Assembly (NCBI GenBank): GCA_032191485.1
Contig: JAVDOI010000043.1
Location: forward strand, 1,213,078 to 1,277,077
DNA length: 64,000 nt
Origin: Leptoclinus maculatus
Lineage: Eukaryota > Chordata > Actinopteri > Perciformes > Stichaeidae
Reading direction: 5' to 3'
The notes under the pieces were generated by a model. The model had not been told where the DNA came from and searched no databases. It was given only the letters and a program-made list of their open reading frames with translations. The position numbers and the translations under genes were made by a program. This document shows, in pieces, positions 45,655-55,915 of the stretch (position 1 is the stretch's first letter; every line of letters begins with the position of its first letter).

Positions 45655-45929
45655 GGATTCATAGAACCGTAGTTACATTCGTAACTTTCGATTTCCACAT
45701 GCGGAAATACGCTGAAATCAGGATCCAAATCCCTGTTGGTGTGAAACTGCTTTAAAAATTATGCTTCATACCACCTCTGCAGCCCCACTATAATAATCGT
45801 CATCTACATTTTATTTCACTCTTTTTGCCGGTAGGATTTTTGCGTCAGGTCATAATGTTGCTAGTCTGACTCACCGGATGTAGAAGCGACAATCTCCTGT
45901 GCTGACAAATGAAGCCATCGCGAAAGTGC

Positions 45930-46200
45930 CAAAAACTGCAGTTCCTCAAACGGCCACTTGAGGCTGCCTCCAAAAGCAAGTCAATGTCCATGGACCCAAC
46001 TTTACAGCAGCATGTATACAGCCTGGTACAAGAAAGTTTTGGTCTCTATAACTATTTCCCTTGTTCATGACTGTAAGGAGGGGGGAATATATACATTTAA
46101 GGCTTAAACTTCGGTAGAATGTTGACAAGTGGGCGTCGTCTCAGGTCTCTAGCTGCTAGCCTGCTGCCCTGCTGGGTGGTTGGAGCCCGTCTCAGCTCAA
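45930..46200 (+). repeat. Teleost dispersed repeat, unnamed
   Basis: Reads 'ctgcagttcctcaaacggccacttgaggctgcctccaaaagcaagtcaatgtccatgga...ccaactttacagcag...tacagcctggtacaag...ttttggtctctataacta'. I recognise this as a widespread teleost repeat. Class unknown; boundaries approximate. Confidence 0.55.
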
Positions 46201-46227
46201 CGGTACGCCTCTTTTGCCAATAAGTAA

Positions 46228-46766
46228 TGCCGTGTTCACACCAAACGCGACGCAAATTATTTGTGCGAGTAGATTACATACAAAGTCTATGCACAGACGC
46301 GATGAGACTGGAGTGGAGGGTATTTGCGGTGGCATGGCGAATTTGCGTCAATCGCGCAAGTTTACATTTTTCAACTTGGGCAAAAAAAACACGTGCCGCT
46401 GCTGCGCGTTAGCCTATCAGCGCTGAGATGCTCCTCCTGGCATATAGAACATCATGAAGTCATATAGAACGTCATGAAGTCATATAGAACGTCATGAAGT
46501 CATATAGAACGTCATGAAGTCAAATATAACGTCATGAACGTCATAAAGTCATATAGAACGTGATGAAGTCATATAGAACGTCATAAATTCATAAAGAACG
46601 TCATGAAGTCATATAGAACGTCATATAGAACGTCATGAAGTCATATAGAACGTCATGAAGTCATATAGAACGTCATAAAGTCATATAGAACGTCATGAAG
46701 TCATATAGAACGTCATGAACGAATGACACGATTAGTCGCACTGTGATTGGTGTGAACGCACCTTTA
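46228..46766. mobile_element. MITE with GTGTTCACACCAAACGCGACG ends
   Basis: Left end TGCCGTGTTCACACCAAACG and right end (inverted) CTAAAGGTGCGTTCACACCA share the core G(C/T)GTTCACACCAA. The same words make up the small palindrome at 17784-17821. The interior is half GC-rich sequence with several CG dinucleotides and half the 20 bp satellite below. No clear TSD, so class is uncertain; PIF/Harbinger-like is a guess. Confidence 0.6.
46441..46722 (+). repeat. 20 bp minisatellite, about 14 units
   Basis: The unit is CATATAGAACGTCATGAAGT, with occasional short units and single-base variants (AAATATAAC, CATAAAGAAC). It lies wholly inside the MITE at 46228-46766. Confidence 0.95.
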
Positions 46767-48259
46767 GGCTGTGTCGTCACTGCCACGATGAAACCTATGG
46801 GCGACTTTGTGGAGACTACGTCCATATTTCATACATTCAATGATTTCAGCCGGCATTCTCCTCCTCTTCCACTCAAGGGCACCGTGGCTGCATCCCGTGA
46901 TAAGCGCTGCCCAAGACGTTTGAGATTAGTTTAAAGAAAGTCAAACAAGCCAGGGCAGTTTTTCCCTCTATACCAGAATGATAAATGCGTGGAGCCATAC
47001 CTTTCTTTTGCTCTGACACAATGATGTTGAGATAGGTCTGGCTATACAGGATTATAATGTTGCCAACTGTTATCTTCATTCTTTCATCTCTTTCTGCTTC
47101 CACTGACCACAAAAAGGTAAATTGCCAAATTGAAGTCAAATTAATCTTTATTAGTGTACTTATTGCCAGATCTCCAATGTCCAGCAGTAAGTTACCCATT
47201 AAACATGTTCGTGTATCTCTGTATCTCAGAGCTGTGATGTAGTCTTTATGTGAATGACTTGAGAAATAGCATTAATGTAAAAAACGTACACCTGTTTCAT
47301 AAAGCCCATTAGAACAGCACACGAGGAACGGTATGATCCAACAGCAGTCTACCCACGTCCAGCCCACCAAATTCACTATCCTCGACACTACGTGCATCAA
47401 TAATGGAATGTAACATTGAAAAATTCCCTAATCATGGATGGTTTGGCATACAGGGACACAATCTTAATACACTGCCGAGGGAAACTCTCCGTTACAGCAG
47501 AAAGCTGCTGATATGAGCTGATGCCACGGGCCGGGGAGAATTATGTTTCTCCATGACACAGTGAGTAAATGTGTCTGCGGCGGCCTTCAGACGCTGATAA
47601 ATTACACCGGCGCAGCCCTCTGGTGTCTCAGCGTTTCAGCTCTGCTTCTTTGTATTTCATCCTTTTTTTGTTTTCCCCTTTTGTCCTGTTGTACGCATGT
47701 CTCCTTGGGTCCTGCTCTGCAGATAGTTATGGCTGAGCATGTTGGAAATGTTCAGGGACCCTCCATATCAAAGGACAGGTGCTTAATTGAACAATTGTCA
47801 GCTCATCTGTTTTCCATCATGCTTTGTTATCTTGTTATCTGGGGGGTTCATTAGAGGGATGTTGTACACCTTGTGCCTGAGGCTGCATATCAACGTCTCT
47901 ATATGAGGAAGATAATGCTATTTGTTCGTGTTCATTTGTTGCGTGCTGTGGTGTCACTCAGCAGTGTAATAATGCAGGTATCTCTGAACAAACGGATATT
48001 CGAGTCTATCTAAGCCTTTTAGCTTTGATATAAGCTGGAGGGTTGCTGCTAATCCTGGAAGCAGGCTACACTGCTAATTTAAATCGGCAAATTATATGCA
48101 GCTAAAAGAAGTGATCGTGTACAGGCAGGTGCAAATTACTGGAGGTGGTCGCTTGTACACATTCAGACTTTCTGGTAATTACTTCCCGCGCGCAGATGTG
48201 TATTGACAGATGAATTAATAGACTGCGCAGTGAGCTCAGAGTAAATGTGTTGATTTCAT
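46767..48259. other. Upstream flank, nothing recognised
   Basis: Unique-looking sequence, with short open frames only. Confidence 0.4.
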
Positions 48260-48270
48260 GCAAAGGCTCT

Positions 48271-48309
<39 letters not shown>

Positions 48310-48524
48310 CTGGGACTGAGCCAACAGCTTCAGGTTCACTACTTCATGCCTGAATAGGTGATGAGAGTGTGTGTGGATGTGTGTACAGCTGCATGCAGGA
48401 GCATAAGTGTGTGTGTGTATCCTGTTACCAGCCGAGACAGCAAGGCTGGTATTGTTTTCACCGTGTGTGTGTGTGTGTGTGTCATTGTGGCAAAATGTTG
48501 TCCTGGAGACACCTACTGTAGCAG
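48260..48524 (+). repeat. Duplicated flank unit X, copy 1 (contains GT tracts)
   Basis: The 265 bases immediately left of the hAT at 48525 recur almost unchanged at 61888-62138. It contains (GT)n tracts at 48274-48306 and 48465-48482. The first tract is about 16 dinucleotides here and about 9-10 in copy 2. The unit is not part of the hAT, because the hAT's own target duplication lies at its right edge. Confidence 0.85.
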
Positions 48525-49840
48525 CAGTGGTGGGCCGTCAGCAGTTCAAGGCCTTCTCTGCTGGCCTAAACAGAGTCACAAAGTTATAGCTATTTTATAA
48601 TTTAATAATTTTTCTGAAATACACTACATGTATTATAATTTATAGAAATATTTTCCCATTATCTTATTTTCTCATTGCACAGCTACTGTCTTCCTCGGTT
48701 GCTCTGCTTCCAGTGCAGCTTGTTTTAAGTAGAGCTTTTATCCAATCAGATTTCACCTCTGTGTCTCTAGGTAAGAAGAGAGGCCCGAGGCCTGCAGACT
48801 CACAAGTGAATCCCTTTGCAGTTTAAGTGAATGGGGACGATATTGTTGATTGTCATAGTGTTCAACCAATCAGATCTTTAGTTTGACATGTTGGGCGTAT
48901 TCTTTGACGTGTCAGAGCCTGCTAGCTGGCCTACAAGTACGTCAGCATTAACGGGCAACTCAGTTTTCAGGTGCAGCTCTGCAGTGAGGTGCAGAGTGTG
49001 CGGTGATTGGTCAGTGGGCGAGCACGTGACTATTGGAAAACGAAACTTAAGCAGAGGCTTAGTTGGAGTAGTAAGAGTTCAAATTGAAAGATATGGAAGA
49101 AATTATGAAATTTTTTGCATTTTGCTTGGTGTAGATCTTCTTTTTTTTTTTTTACCTAGCTTTGTTTTTTTAACACTCAATGGCTGAAGGAGGAGGAGAA
49201 ATGGATTTGAGAGTTGGGATTAAACTCTGTCAACAAAGAAAGGATGATGGAGTTTGTCTTTAAGTGAACAGCATTTTGTAAGTTAATAGCTTTAATATGC
49301 TTGTTTATATATTATTATTTGTACAACTTGTTTTTATGAAGATGGATTTTTGTTTGGTTTTATATGTGATAGGAACCATTGTTACGTCCAATGTTGCGCT
49401 GGGGACATATTTAGCGGTGCCAGTGTTGCCAACTTGGCGACTTTCTCGCTAAATCTGGCGACTTTCCAAACCCTCATGGCGACTCTTTTTGTCAAACGCT
49501 ACAGCGACAAATCTAGCGACTTTTTCTGGTGTTGTTAGAGACTTTTCTGGTGTTTTGACTCTGACGTGAAAGCACGTACGTTCTACAGTTACTGCCGTGA
49601 ACGAGCAGCGGGAGCTGCCGTGAGTCCCTCCGCCGCCCCAAAGCACTCACAGTAACTCTCACAGAAGCCTCGCGCAGCAGTCAGAGCAGAGAGGAGACGC
49701 ACTCTCGGCGTATTCTCTGCAGTTAGTGTATTTACAGGTGTTGAGCTTCATTTTTACACGAAACAAATAATAACCGTAGCTGTGTATCAGCTGCAGGACA
49801 GCAGTGAAGGCCCAGGTATAAAATGCACGGCCCGCCACTG
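48525..49840. mobile_element. Non-autonomous hAT, 1.3 kb, CAGTGGYGGGCC ends
   Basis: Ends CAGTGGTGGGCCGT (48525) and, inverted, CAGTGGCGGGCCGT (ending 49840) are flanked by a perfect 8 bp duplication TGTAGCAG (48517-48524 and 49841-49848). No transposase domain is readable. The segment about 49420-49650 has a repeated GGCGACTTT/AGCGACTTT pattern, which may be a further nested insertion. Confidence 0.93.
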
Positions 49841-49972
49841 TGTAGCAGGAACTACCTTTGAGTACTTTGCCAGGGGTTTATATGTGTCGACAGATCTCGT
49901 CAACTCGATACCTCAACTGTGCAAGATGCAGCCGAGTTAGGAAGAGGGGAAGGCCATTGCCCCGCCCCCCCC

Positions 49973-50349
49973 TGTCAGCCACTCCCTTCACCTGTCTCTG
50001 TTTCCTAATCAAGCACTCCCTCATTCAGCGCACCTGTCTGCCACTCTCACCTCATCAAGCTCACTACTCTCACCTGCTCTCCTGTTTCAGTCACTATTTA
50101 AACTCCTGCCTCTCAGTCACTCCTCGCCAGAGCATTGCTTCATGTCTACCCGCCCGTGTTTGCTCGTCCTGTTCCCGGTTTCCCCGTCTGCCTGCTCTGT
50201 CTTGTTCCTGCTGGATTTACCCCCTCGTCTCTTGTCTTTTGCTTGGACTCCCTGTTGTGCTGGTAACAATTCCTATTTTGTTCAATAAATACCTGCTTCA
50301 CGCTACTCTGCCTGGTCTGCATTTGAGTCCTCCACCATGCCCCGTGACA
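49973..50349 (+). mobile_element. Solo LTR (Gypsy-like)
   Basis: Runs from TGTCAGCC to CCGTGACA, so it has the TG...CA limits of an LTR. It has a TATA-like TATTTAAA at 50094-50101, pyrimidine-rich body text, and an AATAAA polyadenylation signal at 50284-50289. I recognise the general layout (TTTAAACTCCTGCC..., ...CCCCGTGACA) from fish Gypsy LTRs. No internal region or second LTR lies nearby, and no 5 bp duplication is seen. The 172-codon frame over it is non-coding. Confidence 0.6.
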
Positions 50350-50836
50350 CGTGTGGGAACACATTGGATATCCTGAACGATGCGCTGCAGTCAGGCTGAA
50401 AACAAGAGTTTTATTTCTTAGTGCCTTTAAAAAGTTTTGCCCAATAAGAACTACATTCAGATATTAACGCATGCATAATTTAAGATGCTGAGTGTTTTGC
50501 ATCCAACTCGATGTGCAGAATTGTTTACATGTGCACATTTTAACAATAAAAAGCTCCCGTTGTTAGTTGTGCATAAAATCAAATATGCAACACTGAGATA
50601 CATTGTTATCACTCGTCAATAACTAATATTGCCTCCCTCAGAGGGCCATAAGTGGAGCGCTACAGGTGATGCGCTTCACTGAGCATGCATGCTTGGTATA
50701 ATAGGTTCTTTCAATGACCTGCAGGTTTTGTTCCATCACCACAAAGCACCATTGTATGCATAGTACTCGACGCACAGCGGCTGGTGGAGGGGGCTAATGG
50801 ATTCTTAGTACCTGCAGGCAAAAACTGGATTCAACC
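50350..50836. other. Spacer, nothing recognised
   Basis: Unique-looking sequence between two transposons. Confidence 0.4.
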
Positions 50837-51202
50837 AACTAAATCAGGGGTCGCCAATAGGCGGACCGCGGTCCGGGTCCGGATCCGGACCCAGACGCTG
50901 TCCTATCTGGACCCGGACGTATAATTGATGGATAATTGAGAATTATACATTTTGGCGGAGCGCTTCTGTTTTAACCTGCGCAGCTTTTCTGGCCTTTACG
51001 GCACTCATTCAGCAGTTCAGGAAACACACCGACCAATTACATGCATTGTAAATAATCTCACGTGACGCTACTCAGCCAATCGAATGTTTATTCCAAAATG
51101 CATCGTGAGTCGAGAGAGATTACGCAGACAGGCGGGAGACGGAGCGAGAGCAGTGAGAGAGAAGCAGTGAGAGAAGTGAGTAAGTCGGAGAAGCAAGTTA
51201 AC

Positions 51203-51690
51203 ATGGCGTGCTCTAAAAAGAGAAAGGTGGACCTCGAAAACAGAGCTTTAACAACGAATGGACGGACTCGTATTTGTTCATTCTTCCTGCTGGCGCTACT
51301 AAACCACTCTGTCTCATATGCTCAGATACCGTGGCCATTATTCAAAGCGCCAATGTGAAACGAGACCAAACATACCCACTCCAATCCGAACCGAGGGCAC
51401 AGAAAATAAACGATTTAAGAGCCCAATATGAACGTTCCACCAGAATATTAACAAATTCATTCACTGCCCAACGACGTGCTTACGAATGTTCCCTGAAAGT
51501 TGCTTGGATTTTGGGTCAACATAAAGCCATTCACTGATGGAGAGGTTGTCGAGGAGGGCATGAGTGCAGTAGCTGGAACTTTACTTGAGGGGAAACAAAA
51601 AGAAGAGTTATGTGAAAATTCAAGCAAATACCTGTCAGCAGCCTCAGACACAAGGCTCATCTTTCTAAAATCAAGCACTTTCTTTTAAGA
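51203..51690 (+). pseudogene. Broken N-terminal part of a hAT transposase
   Basis: From the ATG at 51203 the frame reads MACSKKRKVDLENRA, then shifts. The next frame has a CxxC in PLCLICSDT and SANVKR, where a His-x4-His should follow but the frame is lost. Then come IKDLRAQYERSTRI-like and ILTNSFTAQ segments. A zinc-finger pair followed by a helical region is the usual start of hAT transposases of the type that gave GTF2IRD2-like and related host proteins. At least three frameshifts are present. Confidence 0.7.
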
Positions 51691-51921
51691 TGTAAGTTTT
51701 TCAAAAGTTCTTTTTTGTGTATTTTATTTTTAGATGGAGCCATTATTTTACTTGAAATGAGAGAAGAACATTTATTTATGCATTTCTATGTATTATTTAT
51801 GATCCATCCAGTTAAATTTGAAAACTGAGAATAATAATTGTTAAAATATAATTGATGTGTACTTTCTTTATTTGATTTGACAGTTGTTGACTACACAGAG
51901 ACGTTACTACTACTAGACTTC

Positions 51922-51924
<3 letters not shown>

Positions 51925-51955
<31 letters not shown>
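51925..51955. repeat. (TA)n microsatellite
   Basis: About 15 uninterrupted dinucleotides inside the hAT. Confidence 0.95.
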
Positions 51956-51958
<3 letters not shown>

Positions 51959-52058
51959 GCGCGAGTTAGATATCATTGTAATGTTCCGGACCTTTGCCCG
52001 AGGAGATTTTCTCAATCTGGACCTTTTGGAATTTTAATTGAAGACCCCTGAACTAAAT

Positions 52059-54491
52059 GAATGGCTGCCATCTCTTCACGCTGACAGAGCTGAGCATCAC
52101 AGCAATTCCTGAGAGCTTCTCAATAAATTAATAAGAAACATGCAAAAGCTTCGGCTAATGGACCTATAGAACTTTGCAAAGTTTCCCGTATTTTTCAGCC
52201 AAGATAGTTCTCCTTCTAGTCTTTGAAGTCCTTCAAGCTACTGACATCAGAAATCCATAAAGGATACCCACTGATTCCATTGAACTACACTACTTTGGAG
52301 CCGATGTTCAGCTTTTATTCCAGTGTGCATTGAAAGTGAATTTTATTCATCTCAAATGAAGGCAAAAAAATTGCATTCAATTTTGAGAACATTTTAATTC
52401 ATTCAATGATAATACTTTAATGATTTTCATTTTGGCAAGTGATTTCTTAGATCTGTAACACAAATAAAGAAAAACTCAATCTTCCTAGCTCCTGGAAACG
52501 GAACCGTTGCTTTTGTCCCATTCTTTTCATTCTCTGGCTTTTTATATCTTAGCTTTCTATTTGAAAATATCCAGTATGAATTTTTGTTTGCATGGCTATG
52601 AATGTATGTAGCACACATAGTATCCCTGAATAGATAACGGCCTAAGGATAAGTATATGTATTCTTCTTTTTGTCAGATGTCTTGAACTTTAAGTCGATCT
52701 TTGATCATATTTCAGCGAGTGAAGTCATACATATGCATTGTGCATCGGCATTCAAGTTCAGTAAGCCTACATAATGAGTCAGTCGTATTAATAAAGCAAA
52801 ATGCAGTTTGTGGATGGGGATGAAGTGTGGGATAAAGGAGAAGGATGAAAAATGCTATTTATGAACACGGGGTAATCAATGTGATTAATCATTAGCTTTA
52901 GCGGGAAATTGGACTTATCCAAACATGCCCAAGGGATTTGATTGAACAGACTAATTGTCTTTTTAGAGGAGTGAGTGAACTACACGTTCATTGGATTTCA
53001 CACACAACGCGGGGGGATTTCAGTGGGATGATACCGGTTCTGAGGCCTTGGAGAAACATTCTCTTTGAAGCTGCACTCTCGCAGAGGATGGGACGGAATC
53101 AATTCTGTTCAATTTGCTTTGAAGGGGAAATTGCTTCCTCATCTGGCGGAGTCCATTGCAGCTCAACGGGACACAAAGACTTGTCCCTATTTACTCTTTG
53201 TTGTGAAACCAAAAGCTGGCAATTTGCATTTTTTAAGCCGGCTCTGTGTCTGATTACCTGGCTTTTTTTGTGCATGCAGAGACTAAATGAAAACAAAAGT
53301 TCACAGAAACCCTTTTCATCTCACTTCACACTGAGATTACTGGCATTGGTGATAGCCCCTGACCATGTCCAGGTTGTGTATTTCCTGCATGTATAGGATA
53401 CATTGTCAAGGTTGCATTTCCGTTCTCCTCGGAGCCTCCGTGACCCTGACAACCTCAATGAGGATGGTGCCCGGTGCAGGCGGTTGTCCGCACCCTGATT
53501 TCATGGGTCATTGTTTCTGAGGTTTGCTCACCTTGCCTGTGCGACAGATTCCAAATTAAGTTTTGGTCTTCTCATCCTTTCATCGCCGGCACTCAGTTAA
53601 GTTGCCTGCATATAATGCGCGGTGGGGAAACTGGACGTCCTGTCCAAATCTGCATGGCGACCACGCAAATGTCTCGGACAACGATCAGTGCTTGGTGTGG
53701 AATGGCTTTAAAACCAACTGGTAACCATTTCAGTGAATTTCCATCACTCACTGGAACTGCAAATGAATTCCACTTCATGCAGAGGATGTATCCTCACTGC
53801 TTTCTGACAGCATCACTTCTGTCAGGTCAGCTCTCCAAGGTGCTGGATGGCTCCCTAGATAGTTCTCCCATGGCGCACAGTCGTGACAAATAGCCTGCAG
53901 GCCCGGCACCGAGATGAATATACCATAGCGTCAGAAAGGCTTAATAACAACAACATAAAATCATTCAAAATCAGCTGGGTGGGGAGGGTTGAAACAGCTG
54001 TTTGCAGCTCTCATGACACATGACAGCTCTATCCGGTCGATGTAGGCAAATTACATAGCTAATGGACTAATTGTAACAAAGGGATAAATGGCAAATATAG
54101 TGAAGTAAAAATGCTGTTTTCCTGTTTTCCCCAATTTAATTTAGCCTTCATTTGTAAAATATACGACTTTATGGAATGGAAAGCCTTCATTCAGAAGTGG
54201 TTTCTCGTTGAAGTAGGCTAATTTATCAAAATTATACTATGCATCATTTTCCCAAAAAACAAAACAATGTGTGGCGTTGTTTTTATCTGTAGCCCCAAAA
54301 CAATAACAACGCTCAGGTGAGGTCGCGACTTTGTAAAATGGTAGCAGCTCCGTCTCTCTGTTCTGTGTCTGTATCGTGGATGTATAAAGAGCTGCAGGTC
54401 TGTGTGTCTGTTTGATCCAGAGCGGGGGTGGGTGAGACACACTCACAATGCAGAGGTGTGGGCGTGTTGATTTGTGCTTTAAAACGTCTGG
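52059..54491. other. Upstream flank, nothing recognised
   Basis: Open frames at 52938-53396 and 53474-53893 have no recognisable family, splice context or repeat structure. The relatively GC-balanced sequence between 52900 and 53900 could hold conserved regulatory DNA, but this cannot be judged from one sequence. Confidence 0.4.
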
Positions 54492-55198
54492 GGCCCAATC
54501 CCCATCTCCACCCCCACGGACTAGGACTTTGAGGTGCGCTCCTGTAAAGTCCGTGAGGGTTTAGTTCTGTCTCATTGTCAAATCATGGAGTGTTTGAGGG
54601 CTCTCTCACAGACATGTTGACCCCTTTATGAACACTTTCTGTAAGTCCATATTTCTGCAGACTTTGCCGAAGGGAATTACCCACAATTCATAGCAATGTG
54701 ACGTTAAACACGGGGTTACCAGTGGAAGCATGGAGACGTAAACAAGGTGAACAAAGAGGACGGCTCACGTGTGTTCAGCCTGGAGAATTACATTTACTCT
54801 GAAACATTAAGGGTTAAAGATGCAACATGAAAACACATGACATCAGAGGAATGAAAGCAGAGATTATATTAAACAGGTTTATTCATCAAACATTTCATTT
54901 TGTTATTGAAGCTGTTTTGACAAAAACGAGTAAATAGATTATTTGAAGTTACCTCTCATCTCCTGGAAGACGTTCAAATCATGGAGTACAAAGTTTAAAA
55001 TAGATACCCACAATTATACATCATCATTTTTGACGTTGCCGTGGTAATGTGATATGTTGCAGCAAAGTGCTGTCCCATTCGTATTTGCATCATTTGAAGC
55101 CCTCACAGTCTCTCACACTCAACCACTAACAGGTTACGTCAGTAAGTCCCTGAGGATTCAGGGTGTTAGGCCTTAGGGGGGGACACTGGGATTGGGCC
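54492..55198. mobile_element. MITE with GGCCCAATCCC ends
   Basis: GGCCCAATCCC at 54492 and GGGATTGGGCC ending at 55198 are perfect 11 bp inverted ends, followed inward on both sides by TCC-rich sequence. I recognise similar '...CCCAATCCCA' ends from fish DNA transposons but cannot assign the superfamily. No coding sequence and no clear TSD. Confidence 0.7.
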
Positions 55199-55794
55199 AT
55201 TGACTTCCAGGGATCTTTTTCTCTTTTATCAAATATTGAAGACTTTGGGGTTCCATAAGTTAAGGCCCTGTTGTGTGCTAATGCACCAGATTCCACTAGC
55301 TTTCATCATGATTTAGTCACAGTGTCGTGTGTGTTTTAATCACACCAATGGCTTTCAAGTGACTCTCACCCACACAAGATTAATCGAGCTCATGCCGAGA
55401 ACTGAATTACTATTATCATGCTATATTACCATCATTCTTCAGACTTGATGGCTTTCACTGCTACAGGTGACAATTAGTCCATAATAAACGAATGACAGAT
55501 ATGGGCTTCAATTCTTGACAGTACAACCTGGGTCTGTCTCCAAAAATACTTTTTGGCCAACATAACACAACCCGTTATCTAATTACTAACTGAACTAATT
55601 CACCAACCCTTCAGCTCTGATGGATCGTTTCATTAACATTTTGCATTTAAGGCATGTAGATTGAAAATCCAATGCAACTTCCAAACAGTTGAAATTCCAA
55701 AGAGGCACAGCGCTCTGCTGTCAGCAAGTATTGTGTCAAAATATATTTAATAGATATATAAAAATATGACTAATTGTAATAATAACACCATTTC
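55199..55794. other. Nothing recognised
   Basis: AT-rich flank. Confidence 0.4.
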
Positions 55795-55915
55795 TAATGC
55801 ACTTTATCATCATTACTGTTTACAATTGTATTTGTCACACTGAAGCCCACTGAGGCAAATTTGTGATTTGTGATTTTGGGCGATACACAAAAATAAATGA
55901 ATTGAATTGAAGGCA
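55795..55915 (+). repeat. Probable LINE 3' tail
   Basis: Ends '...ctgaggcaaatttgtgatttgtgattttgggcgatacacaaaaataaatgaattgaattgaa'. Fish LINE 3' ends of this type have a GGCAAATTTGTGATTTGTGAT...GGGC block and finish in ATTGAATTGAA repeats. The 5' part of the element is missing. Confidence 0.5.

Larger units (their letters stand above)
39554..45687 (+). mobile_element. DIRS-type (tyrosine recombinase) retrotransposon, degraded
   Basis: About 6.1 kb bounded by inverted rather than direct terminal repeats. Order: left ITR, two tandem arrays, gag-like remnant, reverse transcriptase and RNase H remnants, tyrosine recombinase remnant, internal complementary region (ICR), right ITR. This is the diagnostic DIRS layout; these elements replicate through a circular DNA intermediate and integrate by tyrosine recombinase without target duplication. 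In keeping with that, no flanking TSD is seen. All genes carry stops and frameshifts, so this copy is inactive. Termini were set by matching the ICR to the outer edges (left near 39554, right near 45687). Confidence 0.92.
50845..52050 (+). mobile_element. Non-autonomous hAT, 1.2 kb, CAGGGGTC ends
   Basis: CAGGGGTC at 50845 and GACCCCTG ending at 52050 are inverted ends flanked by a perfect 8 bp duplication AACTAAAT (50837-50844 and 52051-52058). Subterminal sequence includes stacked CCGGGTCCGGATCCGGACCC words at left. The interior retains only the 5' end of a transposase gene; the catalytic region is deleted. Confidence 0.93.

Noticed and set aside
48358..48600. 80-codon frame found nearly identical at 61974-62216
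   Set aside because: Conservation reflects the recent DNA duplication, and the frame crosses GT tracts and the hAT boundary.
49858..50376. 172-codon plus-strand frame rich in Ser, Cys and Pro
   Set aside because: Lies over a pyrimidine-rich solo LTR; composition alone keeps it open.
53474..53893. 139-codon plus-strand frame as a possible exon
   Set aside because: No recognisable protein similarity or clear splice sites; open frames of this length occur by chance in this GC range.
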